Shown here: piece after piece, positions 47,477 to 56,528 of the stretch
Numbering within the stretch: the first letter of the stretch is position 1
Layout of the letters: the number at the start of each line of letters is the position of its first letter
Made by a program: the position numbers and the translations under genes
Notes under the pieces: model-generated
Seen by the model: only the letters and a program-made list of their open reading frames with translations
Database searches by the model: none
What the model was told of the DNA's origin: nothing
DNA from: Bacteroidales bacterium
GTDB taxonomy: Bacteria > Bacteroidota > Bacteroidia > Bacteroidales > Muribaculaceae
Direction: 5' to 3'
DNA: 64,000 nt
Assembly: GCA_014800525.1 (NCBI GenBank)
Contig: JAAVFV010000009.1
Location: forward strand, 1 to 64,000

Positions 47477-48337
47477 TTAGAACTTAACTCCCCATTCCTT
47501 GAAACGGAAATAGGATACACACCATGTGAATATAATCTGCACAATCATCAGAACAATAAACAGCCATTCAAGGTTGTCGGCTATCTCATTGGGCCGGATA
47601 GATCTGAAAGACCCAAAGAAGAATACCTTCAGACCAAGGGTGAAGAGGATTGCGCTTAGACACAGGATTCCGAAGCCCGTGCAGAGTGTCTTGAGAAGAG
47701 GACTCTTTGTCCATATCGCTGATCCAAGGGCCATAAGAGCCTGCAGAGTAAGCCCGGCCAGGATATTGCCATAGAGGAGCGAGACGGCGCCATTATGGAT
47801 CGCCTCTCCTTGCTCCGGACTCACTGCTCCCATGCTTATCATCTGTGCGGAATCGGAGAAGAGGAGATAGGAGGGAGTGATGAATTCAATATAATCCACA
47901 TCCGGATAGGCAAGGCGATAGACGATCACACGGATGGCATCGCTCAGAAAGACTGCCGCTGTGAAGATTACTATACTTCCCAGACCATAAATGAGCAGCC
48001 AGGACGCAAACTTCTCAAGCGAGGAGGCAGGAGTCATAAAGACACTAATTCGGCTCGACTTGGAACGCAGACAGGAATAGAACTTCGATGCTCCCAACAT
48101 GGCAATAAACCAGAGAAGGATATAAAATGTCTTTTCCGAACTCCACATCGGATCTTTCGGAGTGAGTCCGGGAATATAGAAGGGCGACGAGGCATAGCAT
48201 CCCGTGATCCAGGGCCATACGAGACAGTAGAAGATCGGAAGAAGTATCAGGCCAAGGGAGGTAAGAAGAAGAGAAGAGCGGTTTTCGGCCACATATTTCC
48301 GAAGAAAGGCCGTAAATCGGTTAAATGAGAATATCAT
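47477..48337 (-). CDS. ABC exporter membrane subunit
   Basis: A 286-aa inner-membrane protein with six hydrophobic helices (for example LLLTSLGLILLPIFYCLVW, YILLWFIAMLGASKFYSCL and LFIVLMIVQIIFTWCVSYF). It resembles the ABC-2-type permeases found with YtrA regulators in Bacteroides. The substrate is unknown; such systems often answer to cell-wall-active compounds. It lies between the ATPase gene and the GntR gene. Confidence 0.8.
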   Translation of the reverse strand: MIFSFNRFTAFLRKYVAENRSSLLLTSLGLILLPIFYCLVWPWITGCYASSPFYIPGLTPKDPMWSSEKTFYILLWFIAMLGASKFYSCLRSKSSRISVFMTPASSLEKFASWLLIYGLGSIVIFTAAVFLSDAIRVIVYRLAYPDVDYIEFITPSYLLFSDSAQMISMGAVSPEQGEAIHNGAVSLLYGNILAGLTLQALMALGSAIWTKSPLLKTLCTGFGILCLSAILFTLGLKVFFFGSFRSIRPNEIADNLEWLFIVLMIVQIIFTWCVSYFRFKEWGVKF

Positions 48338-48381
48338 GATTGTTTGGGATTTACAATATAGGAATTAAAGGAGTTTGGGGT

Positions 48382-49215
48382 TTAAAAGACACTATTAAGC
48401 CCGGAAGGATTCTCCTGTGCAAAACTGAACAGGACTTCCAGGTCCACCTCCGTATCGTTGCCGTCAAGATTAGGAATGACCACAGACGAACCCTGCGGCC
48501 CGCGGATGGCGAACAGAGCCGAATTGATGATCTGAGGATCTATTGTGTTGATGAACTTAAGACGATTCTGCACCGCAGCCACCGACTGATCGAAGAGCAC
48601 ACACTGACGATCAATGATTAGGATATGATCGAGGATCTGTTCCACATCCCGCACCTGATGAGTCGAAATGATGAAAATCCGGTCATCGGAAGCATGGCGC
48701 GCAATGAGGCTGCGGAAAGCGCCCTTGCCGGGAATATCCAGGCCGTTGGTCGGTTCGTCCATCAGAAGAAGCCCGGTATTGGCGGCCAGAGCGAAAGAGA
48801 GGATTATTTTTTTCTTCTGACCCATCGAGAGACCTCCAAGATGAATCTGAGGATCTATATTGAAAATCTCCAGGTTAGCGAGCATCTCCTCCTTAGAGAA
48901 GTTAGGATAGAACGGACTGTTAAGCTCCACAAACTTCAGGAGGGGCATGGAGGGGAGATCCATTTCCTCGGGAACGAGAAAAATATCGCTGATAGTGGAG
49001 GGGAGACGAAGGCGGGGATTCTCTCCCTTATAGTCCACACTCCCTTGTCCCGGAGTGAGCAGACCGGATATCAGATAGAGGAGAGTGGATTTCCCCACAC
49101 CATTTGAGCCGAGCAGACCGTAAATACCGCCGGAGGGTATATCCAGCGAAAAATCGCGTATCACAGGCTCCTTCTTGCGCGAATACGAGAATGAAAGATT
49201 CTTAATGGAAAGCAT
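48382..49215 (-). CDS. ABC exporter ATP-binding subunit
   Basis: A 277-aa ATPase: Walker A GSNGVGKSTLLYLISG, signature LGGLSMGQKKKIILSFAL (a divergent LSxGQ) and Walker B GLLLMDEPTNGLD, with the switch His in IISTHQVRD. It is the first gene of a three-gene operon with permease and GntR regulator, and starts about 90 bp after a promoter with an embedded palindrome. Confidence 0.94.
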   Translation of the reverse strand: MLSIKNLSFSYSRKKEPVIRDFSLDIPSGGIYGLLGSNGVGKSTLLYLISGLLTPGQGSVDYKGENPRLRLPSTISDIFLVPEEMDLPSMPLLKFVELNSPFYPNFSKEEMLANLEIFNIDPQIHLGGLSMGQKKKIILSFALAANTGLLLMDEPTNGLDIPGKGAFRSLIARHASDDRIFIISTHQVRDVEQILDHILIIDRQCVLFDQSVAAVQNRLKFINTIDPQIINSALFAIRGPQGSSVVIPNLDGNDTEVDLEVLFSFAQENPSGLNSVF

Positions 49216-49276
49216 ATTGAATATATTTGATAATATTAATACTTAGCTGTCCGAAGACGGACAATTAAGGAGGATG

Positions 49277-49309
49277 GTGTCTTAGTAGTGTATTAGTATA
49301 CTAAGACAC
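49277..49309. promoter_or_regulatory. Probable GntR/YtrA operator
   Basis: GTGTCTTAGTA (49277-49287) and TACTAAGACAC (49299-49309) are perfect 11-bp inverted arms around TAGTGTATTAGTATACTA-like centre sequence. It lies immediately downstream of the -7 box, where a bound repressor would block initiation. Confidence 0.7.
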
Positions 49310-49311
49310 TG

Positions 49312-49343
49312 CAAATTTAATATGAATAATTTGAATTTCCAAA
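49312..49343 (-). promoter_or_regulatory. Consensus promoter of the ABC exporter operon
   Basis: Read leftward: -33 TTTG (49340-49343), 20-bp spacer, -7 TAAATTTG (49312-49319). It abuts the palindromic operator. Confidence 0.75.
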
Positions 49344-49352
49344 TGCAGACAC

Positions 49353-49390
49353 AAAAAAATCGGCTATCCAATAATGGATAACCGATTTTT
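49353..49390. terminator. Terminator after the T9SS cargo gene
   Basis: AAAAATCGGCTATCCA pairs with TGGATAACCGATTTTT (one mismatch). A-run and T-run flank it on both sides, so it works in either direction; it ends the leftward T9SS cargo transcript before the ABC operon promoter. Confidence 0.85.
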
Positions 49391-49430
49391 GATTCTGATT
49401 ACTCAGATATGATTCTGATTACTCAGATCC
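49391..49430. repeat. Two tandem copies of an 18-bp sequence
   Basis: GATTCTGATTACTCAGAT occurs at 49391-49408 and 49411-49428 (period 20) between the terminator and the stop of the T9SS cargo gene. Confidence 0.85.
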
Positions 49431-49458
49431 TATAATGAGTAATTAGGGATTACGGATA

Positions 49459-52400
49459 TTATTTCACAATCTTGGTGATGGCCGTCTTACCGTTCTCGAA
49501 CTGTGCCTTTACAGTGTAGATACCGGATGCAAGATCAGCTACGCTAAGAGAGTTACCCTTCACGGAAGCCATGCATACACCATTCATATTGTAAACGCTG
49601 ATTGTGGCCGGAGCCCCTGCCACGATCATGTCGCTACCCTTATCGAAGAGCAGAGCCTCGGAATTGGAGATCACGTCAGCTACTCCTGTAACGCCAGTAT
49701 ATTCCACAGCATTCGATTCGCCGGATTCCTCTTCTCCATTCACAGCAGTGACATAGTAGCGGCCCCTCTGTGCATTGTCGATGCTATAGGAAGTAGTCGA
49801 TACATTGTCGAGAAGCACACCATCGCGATATACATTATATGTAATCTTCGATCCCTCGGCACGTGTAAGCATCGGTCCGGCCAGATCCTGATCCGGCTTA
49901 CTGATGATACCCTTCACATACCAGCAGTAATTCTGCTTCAGACCTGTATGGAGTGTCTTCCATGAGCTGCCGCTTGATGAGATAAGATCGCCGAAACCAT
50001 CGTGATCCTCACATGCGAAGCAGCCCAGAGGATGAGCCGCAGCTGAAGGATAGCTCATTATGAAGCCGACGCCTACATCCTCTCCGGCCGGAATCTTCAC
50101 CGGTTCGTTGAGACGTACATCATTCACGCCCTTGAAGAGGGTCGATACCGGAACTGTCTGAGTATAGATAATGTTCTCGCCTACCATTACTACCACTGCA
50201 GCAGAAGAGATCTCCGGATTGGGGACACCTAACTGGATATGAGAGATGTAATCACCTGCATTGGCAGCAATCTCCTTCTCGGGGAATTTAGCTACACAGT
50301 AGGAAGTCAGTGTGCTGCCCGAACCTGTCATCTTGAGGGCCATCATCGGAGCGCCATCGGGGACATAGCTGTATACGGTGGAGCTTTCGGGAGATGCCCA
50401 TGAGAGATTCAGTGTCTTGAAATCTGTCTCACCCTTGAGACCGAACGGAGCTACTCCCTTCTGGGCGATATGGTTGGAGAATGATACCAACTCTGATGCA
50501 GGAGATTCCCATCCGTTGGAGTATACGGTAGTGATATGATAATCGAACGATGCGTAACGTTTGATTGTCTCCACATGCTGATAAGATGTGCTTTCACCTA
50601 CCTTCTCACCATTAGCGTAGATATTGAAATGGTCCACCTTCGGAGCCGCTGCCGGTTTCACAACCGAGGCCTGAGGAGCAACACCTGTGGCATCGATTCC
50701 GTAAACCTTATCGGCCTTAACAGAGTTGGAGCGAAGCACATTTGCTTTACCGATTTCTACACATTTTCCTCCAACTTCACCACTCTCCTCCTCGGCGGCC
50801 ATTGCGGAGATATAGATGTTGAATTTGCCGTAAGTGGGGTTGAGCGTAGAGAGATTCAGCCAGTTGGCACCGTTTGTAAGACTGATTTTCGCCCCATTCT
50901 CCACCAACGGACCCTCATCGACCACAATCACGCCCTTATTTGCAGGGATTGTAGCTGAATAAGCTAAAACAAGCGGCTCCTCACCTGTGATCTCCACCGC
51001 CTTGGGAAGCTTGACAGTGTAGATAGCCTGAGGAGTGAGATTCTCTTCCGGAATCTCTATCTCTGAAAGAGCCACGCCCTTGGTGGTATAGACACCGAGT
51101 TTGAGAGGACCGGTCTTCTCACCGATCATGAACTTCAGTTTCGAGATCTTATAGCCCTGATAGGCCGCGAGTTCGGCAGCTGTGAAGTGTGTACCCCACA
51201 TGAGCGACATTTCCTCCTCGAAGGCCGCAGTATAGGCCGGCTGACCCGAATGGGCCATTTCCTTATCCATATTCCAGTCGATCACGAGCTCCTTGGTGGC
51301 CGAATCAAATGAGGTGTTCTCGATGTTCGGAGCGGTATACGCTGCAGGAAGCTTCACGTTCACTTCTTGCTCAACAGCGGGTGATACCTTATCTCCGGCG
51401 CGGGATACGATGCTATACTTATATGTCCCCAGATCATCCACCTTATCGGCAAACTTGCAATCATTGGTCGAACCTACCAGTTTCCCATCGCGGTAGACAT
51501 CGAAAGAGGCCACCTCCACAGGGGCACCCGTACCCTCGATGTCGGCTGTCATCATCCAGTTACCTTCCATGCCGCCCGACTTAAGAGTCTTCCATGAGGG
51601 CTTGGAGAGGAGGAAGTTTGTGGAATTGGGTGAAGATGTTGAGAAGGAATTACCCTTCACATTGATAGTGGTTCCACCGTCGACTGACATCGGGTGTTCC
51701 TTCGGAGTGTGGATCACATAAAGACCATATGAATAAGCATGGCCATTCTCAAGCTGATAAGGCTCCTTGAGAGTGAATTTGCTCCATACTCCGGCTTCGA
51801 TTGCATCGATAGCGGCCTGATCCATCTTCTCCACAAAATCAATCAGACCATCCTTCATGATGAACACCTGCACCTCGGAGATCACTTTCTGGGCAAACTT
51901 ATAGTTGACCGCAGTGATCTTTCCTCCGCGGAATGCAATCAGGTCGGTAGCGTCGAAATCATTTTTCACCCACACTTTGGTGTTCGAAGAAGCCGTACCA
52001 CCGATGGCGATACCGGAAGACTTGTCTGACCAGGTCAGCTCCTTACCTCCGGCAAGAGGCTTAGCCCAGGCAAGCTCCACATCGAGCATATCCACTCCTG
52101 AAGAGAGGAATGTGGGAGAGGGGAGAAGAGAAGCATAATCCACGTTAGTCACCTCTACCGAACCCGATTTAATCTCGCCGTCGGCATATACTGCTCCTAC
52201 GCTATAGGCCTGTTTGCCCACGGGCTGGTTGGAGAGGCGGATATTCAGGTCGGTGATAAGGGCATCGTTAAGCTTGGTATTGCCGCAATATACATTATAT
52301 CCCTGAGGATCCTCATCCACGTCATTGGAGAGAATGGCAGTGATGAGATATTCACCGTTGGCTGTGGCCACCCAGTCTTTACCGTTGGAGGAAAGAAGGT

Positions 52401-52956
52401 CACCCTTACCCGAAGCATTGGCAGCCTCATCCTTGATAGCCACGAAATCCATGTTCACGCCTGATTCGAAACATACTGTAAACATATATTCCTTTCCGGC
52501 TTTGATCTTATAGGGAGAGCTGAGCTTTACGCTTTGCCAGGTGTTTTTCTCATACTTGGAGTTATCGGCAGTGCCTTCGGCCACCACCACACCATCTTCG
52601 AGAAGCGCGACAGTGACACCCACCACCGGGCGATACTGGAAGAAGGAGATGGCTTCCACCTGCTCGCCCACCACATTAGCCAGGTCTGCGGCAGTAAACT
52701 TGGAGCCGACCCAGGTCTTTACTGTTTTCTGGGAATCGGAGGCGGGAGCTGTATCGCCGTTATAATCGCGGCCGCTATGCCATTTCAATTCCTTTACATC
52801 GCTTGGCTTACACCATTTCAGATTTACATCAGTATAGCTCGACTGAGCTGTGAATGTATGGGGAGCGCCGGTCTTGGCAGAGGCGCCGAAAGCGATGAAC
52901 GAACCGCAGGCAAGCGCAGCAAATGCATGATGAGATAATACTCGTTTCATAAGCAA
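49459..52956 (-). CDS. Large secreted multidomain protein with type IX secretion sorting domain
   Basis: A 1165-aa protein with a signal peptide (about 27 residues ending FGASA). It contains about four related beta-rich modules of 130-170 aa, each with a W..FTAADLA..G..I motif (near residues 83, 333, 590 and 890), alternating with fibronectin-III-like or linker segments (GYNVYCGNTKLN, SFDVYRDGKLVGST, TYNVYRDGVLLDNVS). The last 80 residues (ISVYNMNGVCMASVKG, ASGIYTVKA, KTAITKIVK) form a type A T9SS sorting domain. It is therefore exported across the outer membrane and probably surface-attached. The modules recall gingipain-adhesin-like repeats; the ligand is unknown. The start may be MKRVLS two codons in. 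Confidence 0.85.
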   Translation of the reverse strand: MLMKRVLSHHAFAALACGSFIAFGASAKTGAPHTFTAQSSYTDVNLKWCKPSDVKELKWHSGRDYNGDTAPASDSQKTVKTWVGSKFTAADLANVVGEQVEAISFFQYRPVVGVTVALLEDGVVVAEGTADNSKYEKNTWQSVKLSSPYKIKAGKEYMFTVCFESGVNMDFVAIKDEAANASGKGDLLSSNGKDWVATANGEYLITAILSNDVDEDPQGYNVYCGNTKLNDALITDLNIRLSNQPVGKQAYSVGAVYADGEIKSGSVEVTNVDYASLLPSPTFLSSGVDMLDVELAWAKPLAGGKELTWSDKSSGIAIGGTASSNTKVWVKNDFDATDLIAFRGGKITAVNYKFAQKVISEVQVFIMKDGLIDFVEKMDQAAIDAIEAGVWSKFTLKEPYQLENGHAYSYGLYVIHTPKEHPMSVDGGTTINVKGNSFSTSSPNSTNFLLSKPSWKTLKSGGMEGNWMMTADIEGTGAPVEVASFDVYRDGKLVGSTNDCKFADKVDDLGTYKYSIVSRAGDKVSPAVEQEVNVKLPAAYTAPNIENTSFDSATKELVIDWNMDKEMAHSGQPAYTAAFEEEMSLMWGTHFTAAELAAYQGYKISKLKFMIGEKTGPLKLGVYTTKGVALSEIEIPEENLTPQAIYTVKLPKAVEITGEEPLVLAYSATIPANKGVIVVDEGPLVENGAKISLTNGANWLNLSTLNPTYGKFNIYISAMAAEEESGEVGGKCVEIGKANVLRSNSVKADKVYGIDATGVAPQASVVKPAAAPKVDHFNIYANGEKVGESTSYQHVETIKRYASFDYHITTVYSNGWESPASELVSFSNHIAQKGVAPFGLKGETDFKTLNLSWASPESSTVYSYVPDGAPMMALKMTGSGSTLTSYCVAKFPEKEIAANAGDYISHIQLGVPNPEISSAAVVVMVGENIIYTQTVPVSTLFKGVNDVRLNEPVKIPAGEDVGVGFIMSYPSAAAHPLGCFACEDHDGFGDLISSSGSSWKTLHTGLKQNYCWYVKGIISKPDQDLAGPMLTRAEGSKITYNVYRDGVLLDNVSTTSYSIDNAQRGRYYVTAVNGEEESGESNAVEYTGVTGVADVISNSEALLFDKGSDMIVAGAPATISVYNMNGVCMASVKGNSLSVADLASGIYTVKAQFENGKTAITKIVK

Positions 52957-53141
52957 TTTCTTTTGAATCCTGATTAGGTTTGTTATTAGTTATTGGAAAG
53001 TATTGGAGACCATAGGAGAGTGTGCTCAATCTCCTTTTGTACAATACATATTTTCTATGTAACGCAATATTTGTGAAAAAATTGAATATGAATGCTAAAT
53101 TTTTTAAATTCGGATAGGACAATAGTCTCGAAATTATTTGT

Positions 53142-53149
53142 TACCTTTG
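53142..53149 (+). promoter_or_regulatory. Probable -7 box of the flavodoxin gene
   Basis: TACCTTTG matches TAnnTTTG, 46 bp before the start codon; no clear -33 element. The gap 52957-53194 otherwise holds only AT-rich sequence. Confidence 0.5.
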
Positions 53150-53194
53150 TGTAAGAGGGGTATAACATTAATATAAATATCTGAAAAAATAGTT

Positions 53195-53785
53195 ATGAAA
53201 AAGATCTTAACGATGGCCGCTTTATCGGCCGGTCTGCTCTTCTCGGCTTGCGCCGGAGGCAAAGGAGGTGCGAACGTTGCCTCAGATTCCACATCGACAG
53301 CTGATTCGGATGCTGAGGGAGGAAAGGTGTTGGTGGCATATTATTCCGCTACCGGAACCACCGCCAAGGCTGCCGGGGAAATCGCCAAGGCCACTAACGG
53401 AACTCTCTATGAAATCCAGCCCGAACAGAAATATTCCGATGCTGATCTCGATTATGAGAATGAGAATTCGAGAAGTGCCGTGGAGAATAAGAATCCCGAT
53501 ATGCGCCCTGCCATCAAGACAGGTCTTGATGTGACGCCTTACGAAACCGTTTACCTCGGTTTTCCGGTGTGGTGGGACAAGGCTCCGTTGGTAATCAACA
53601 CTTTCCTCGACTCCTATGACTTCACGGGAAAGAAGATTGTGGTTTTCGCTACGGCTCATTCAAGCGGACTTACTCCCAGCTATGATGCTCTCAAAGCCAC
53701 GTATCCCTCCCTTGATCTTGTAGAGGGTCAGATCCTCAATAAGACCTCCGGGGATGCCTGGAATGCATGGGTAAAAGGTCTATAA
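53195..53785 (+). CDS. Flavodoxin-domain lipoprotein
   Basis: A 196-aa protein. The signal ends with a lipobox LFSAC (Cys near residue 19), so it is a lipoprotein, followed by a short Ser/Asp-rich linker. The flavodoxin domain starts VLVAYYSATGTTAKAAGEIA, with the FMN-phosphate loop SATGTTAK, then LGFPVWWDKAPLV and ATAHSSGLTPS. A flavodoxin outside the cytoplasm is unusual but recurrent in Bacteroidetes. The PepSY-like membrane protein encoded next could pass electrons to it. Confidence 0.88.
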   Translation: MKKILTMAALSAGLLFSACAGGKGGANVASDSTSTADSDAEGGKVLVAYYSATGTTAKAAGEIAKATNGTLYEIQPEQKYSDADLDYENENSRSAVENKNPDMRPAIKTGLDVTPYETVYLGFPVWWDKAPLVINTFLDSYDFTGKKIVVFATAHSSGLTPSYDALKATYPSLDLVEGQILNKTSGDAWNAWVKGL

Positions 53786-53810
53786 GGCTCCACTGCGGTA
53801 GCAATTACAG

Positions 53811-54446
53811 ATGAATAAAATAATTCGATTTATACATAGATGGACAGGCCTTGTTATAGGCCTGTTCTTTCTTATATCCTGCGCATCGGGGTTGGTGATA
53901 GTCTTCGGAAAGATCATCGGATCGTATGCACCTGTATTCAAACTTGCAAATGGTCTGCACACCTCCCTTTTCTTAGGCTCAGCGGGCCGGGAGATAATAG
54001 CGGTTGCCACTCTTTTGGCCCTGGTGGAAATCCTCACGGGTTATTGGCTATGGGTGTGCCAAGGCGCTGCCGTAGCGCGGTCGTACCAAAAAAGAGGGAA
54101 GAGCCTTTGGGGTGCATGGCTTAAAATGATGAGCTTTAGATTTCCAAACCGCACGATGGGCTTGCATAACGGTTCAGGATTCTGGAGCGGCCCACTCCTT
54201 CTGATAATGATCCTGACGGGGCTGACCTGGTGCTTCGGATGGTATAGCGACATAGTCTATGCTCTCTTCGACACTGCGGAATCCGGCGGCTGGAACAATA
54301 ATCTCTTCCATACGCTCCATTCCCTGCATGTAGGAAGTTGGGAGGGAATATTTTCGCGTGTGTTATGGTTGTTGGCAGTGATTTTTGGATCTTCACTCCC
54401 GATCACCGGCCTATTGATATATTTAAACCGAAGGAGGCATCATTGA
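53811..54446 (+). CDS. PepSY-associated membrane protein (short form)
   Basis: A 211-aa membrane protein with four helices. RFIHRWTGLVIGLFFLISCASGLVIVFGK is the usual start of PepSY-TM proteins (read in parts; HRW.GL is the signature), and LHTLHSLHVGSW carries the second conserved His set. The periplasmic PepSY domains of the 370-500 aa members are missing, so only the heme- or metal-linked membrane core is left. It follows the flavodoxin gene by 25 bp and likely forms an electron-transfer pair with it. Its stop codon lies in the arm of the terminator. Confidence 0.75.
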   Translation: MNKIIRFIHRWTGLVIGLFFLISCASGLVIVFGKIIGSYAPVFKLANGLHTSLFLGSAGREIIAVATLLALVEILTGYWLWVCQGAAVARSYQKRGKSLWGAWLKMMSFRFPNRTMGLHNGSGFWSGPLLLIMILTGLTWCFGWYSDIVYALFDTAESGGWNNNLFHTLHSLHVGSWEGIFSRVLWLLAVIFGSSLPITGLLIYLNRRRHH

Positions 54447-54460
54447 TGCCTCCTTCTTCA
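54430..54460 (+). terminator. Terminator overlapping the PepSY-like stop codon
   Basis: GAAGGAGGCATCA pairs perfectly with TGATGCCTCCTTC across one base; the stop TGA is the first triplet of the right arm. A T-rich run (TTCATTCT) follows. Confidence 0.7.
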
Positions 54461-54714
54461 TTCTCTATGCTCACAAGATAAATCTTTTTAATTCCAAGTG
54501 GTTCAATTAGTTCAGTGATCTCATCACTTGAGATGACACTCCTATTTACACCATTATTATGATTATTATGTTAGCCTGCAGTAACTCCATTCTCTTTTAG
54601 ATGATAAATTTTGGTGACTCTGTTACAATTGTAGCTTCCAATTATGTGAGTGATATGATTGGCCTCGACTCATTGTGGTTTAAGCGGCCCTTATAACATC
54701 GAAACATTGATAAC
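54461..54714. other. Non-coding junction before the hsdS array
   Basis: About 250 AT-rich bases with no gene. It contains CTCATTGTGGTTTAAGCGG (54669-54687), closely similar to CTCATTATGGTTTAGCGG at 33813-33830, the start of the other accessory patch. This could mark island boundaries. Confidence 0.35.
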
Positions 54715-55518
54715 ATGAGTGTAGTAAATCGCAATTTAGAAGCGATGGCGCGTCAGCTTTACGACTATTGGTTTGTGCAGTTCGATTTCCCAGATGAGAA
54801 CGGTCGCCCCTACAAGTCTTCAGGCGGCAAGATGGTCTGGAATGATAAACTTAAGCGAGAAATTCCTGAAGGATGGGAAGGATTTTCTGTAAATGAATTA
54901 TCTATTAGCCAACGGGGAGTATCGTTTGACAAGTCAGATGTCACAGAATTAGGAATACAAGTTCTACGAGGCAATAATATAGACGGGAACCATTATGTTG
55001 CCGATTCCAACATTGTTAAAATACCAGAAAATCTTGTATCAGAGGCTCAACATATAAAAAAATATGATATAATAATGACTATGTCCAGCGGGAGCAAGGA
55101 ACATGTTGGGAAATGTATGCAATTCCAATTTGATTCAATTCACACGTTCGGAGCATTCTTAAATCGCTTTCGGCCTTTGGCTCACCCTCATTATTTATTT
55201 TTGTTTCTTTCATCGCAATATTTTAAGTTGAAAGTAAAAAGTTTATGTAATGGTACTGGCATAAACAACTTGACCTATCAAAATTTTAACGATATAATAT
55301 TACCTATTGCAAATTGTACAACAATGAGAAATTTTGATGAGACAGTATTCCCAATATTCAACCATATTGGGATGCATGACTTGGAGATAGAACATCTTTC
55401 GAGACAAAGAGATGAATTATTGTCGCTCCTTATGAACGGTCAGGTGTCGGTTATGCCGTCAGAGGTAAATTGCGATTTAGTGGTGAGGAGATTATATTTG
55501 AGAGAAAAACTCAAATGA
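54715..55518 (+). CDS. hsdS: Silent hsdS module B (3' half of a specificity subunit)
   Basis: Encodes the C-terminal half of a type I specificity subunit: central conserved region from NRNLEAMARQLYDYWFVQFD, the second target-recognition domain starting at EGFSVNELSISQRG, and the closing conserved helix LSRQRDELLSLLMNGQVSV. The N-terminal domain is missing because the frame begins at the inversion site (54725-54738). The matching inverted site is near its end (55466-55479). It is a storage cassette that can be joined to the operon-linked 5' half by inversion. Its stop overlaps the recombinase start (ATGA). Confidence 0.88.
   Translation: MSVVNRNLEAMARQLYDYWFVQFDFPDENGRPYKSSGGKMVWNDKLKREIPEGWEGFSVNELSISQRGVSFDKSDVTELGIQVLRGNNIDGNHYVADSNIVKIPENLVSEAQHIKKYDIIMTMSSGSKEHVGKCMQFQFDSIHTFGAFLNRFRPLAHPHYLFLFLSSQYFKLKVKSLCNGTGINNLTYQNFNDIILPIANCTTMRNFDETVFPIFNHIGMHDLEIEHLSRQRDELLSLLMNGQVSVMPSEVNCDLVVRRLYLREKLK
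54725..54738 (+). repeat. hsdS recombination site 1 (direct)
   Basis: TAAATCGCAATTTA, followed by GAAGCGATGGC as at 57033. It is the left border of module B. Confidence 0.75.
55466..55479 (-). repeat. hsdS recombination site 2 (inverted)
   Basis: Inverse copy of TAAATCGCAATTTA at the right end of module B, within the last codons of the silent hsdS cassette. Confidence 0.75.
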
Positions 55519-56507
55519 AAGATTCTATCATTGATGGTGTAATCGCTCAAATGAATGATACTCTATCACCAACACAACTATTTGAATTACGCCGAGTTAT
55601 GGAATTGGCTCTAAACGATTATGAAATTGTGGTGGCTCCATGTCACAAGGAGCGTACTAAGCAGGCGAATGACGAATTACTCAATAGCTTCATCTCTGCC
55701 AAACGAATTGAGGGATGCTCTGAAAAAACACTTAACTATTATCATAATACAATCCAGACCTGGCTCGCGAATGTCTCCATAGAACTCCATGACGTTACTA
55801 CAAACGATATCCGTTGTTATCTGTCGGAATTCCAAGCGAAAAACAACTCCAGTAAGATCACTGTCGACAATATCCGTCGAATCTTTTCAAGCTTCTTCTC
55901 ATGGCTTGAAGATGAGGATTATATTGTGAAAAGTCCGGTCAGACGTATTCATAAGGTGCGATCAGAACTCACAGTCAAGGAAACCATCAGTGACGAACAG
56001 TTGGAGACTCTTCGTGATTCTTGCTCTGAATTACGAGATTTGGCAATGATCGACTTCCTTGTGTCCACAGGAATTCGTGTAGGAGAATTGGTTAAAATCA
56101 ACCGTACAGATATTAACTTTAATGAGAGACAATGTGTGGTTCTTGGAAAAGGCAACAAGGAGCGGACTGTTTATTTTAATGCCCGTGCCAAAGTGCATCT
56201 TAAAAATTATCTTGCCACTCGCAATGACAACGATGAGGCCTTGTTTGTTTCGCTGTCAAAGCCTAATAATCGTTTGACAATTAGTGGTGTAGAAACTCGG
56301 TTGAGGGAGTTGGGGCGCAACGCGAAAGTCGGCCGTATTCATCCTCATAAATTTCGTCGAACATTAGCCACAATGGCGATAGACAAGGGAATGCCAATAG
56401 AGCAAGTGCAGCGACTGCTCGGACACTGCAAGATTGATACAACTCTACATTACGCAATGGTTAATCAAAACAATGTAAAAATGGCCCACCGGAAATTTCT
56501 TGGATAG
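55515..56507 (+). CDS. Tyrosine recombinase of the hsdS inversion system
   Basis: A 330-aa integrase/XerC-like recombinase. A SAM-like N-terminal DNA-binding domain (FISAKRIEGCSEKTLNYYH) precedes the catalytic core, with Arg in TGIRVGELVKI, His-x-x-Arg in HPHKFRRTLAT, His in LLGHCKIDTTLHY and the nucleophilic Tyr in LHYA. The ATG at 55515 overlaps the stop of the hsdS cassette (ATGA), which is why I prefer it to the in-frame ATG upstream at 55470. Bacteroidetes hsdS arrays usually carry such an enzyme to invert the target-recognition cassettes. Confidence 0.92.
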   Translation: MKDSIIDGVIAQMNDTLSPTQLFELRRVMELALNDYEIVVAPCHKERTKQANDELLNSFISAKRIEGCSEKTLNYYHNTIQTWLANVSIELHDVTTNDIRCYLSEFQAKNNSSKITVDNIRRIFSSFFSWLEDEDYIVKSPVRRIHKVRSELTVKETISDEQLETLRDSCSELRDLAMIDFLVSTGIRVGELVKINRTDINFNERQCVVLGKGNKERTVYFNARAKVHLKNYLATRNDNDEALFVSLSKPNNRLTISGVETRLRELGRNAKVGRIHPHKFRRTLATMAIDKGMPIEQVQRLLGHCKIDTTLHYAMVNQNNVKMAHRKFLG

Positions 56508-56528
56508 CTCGAATCTCATGATTTTCAT

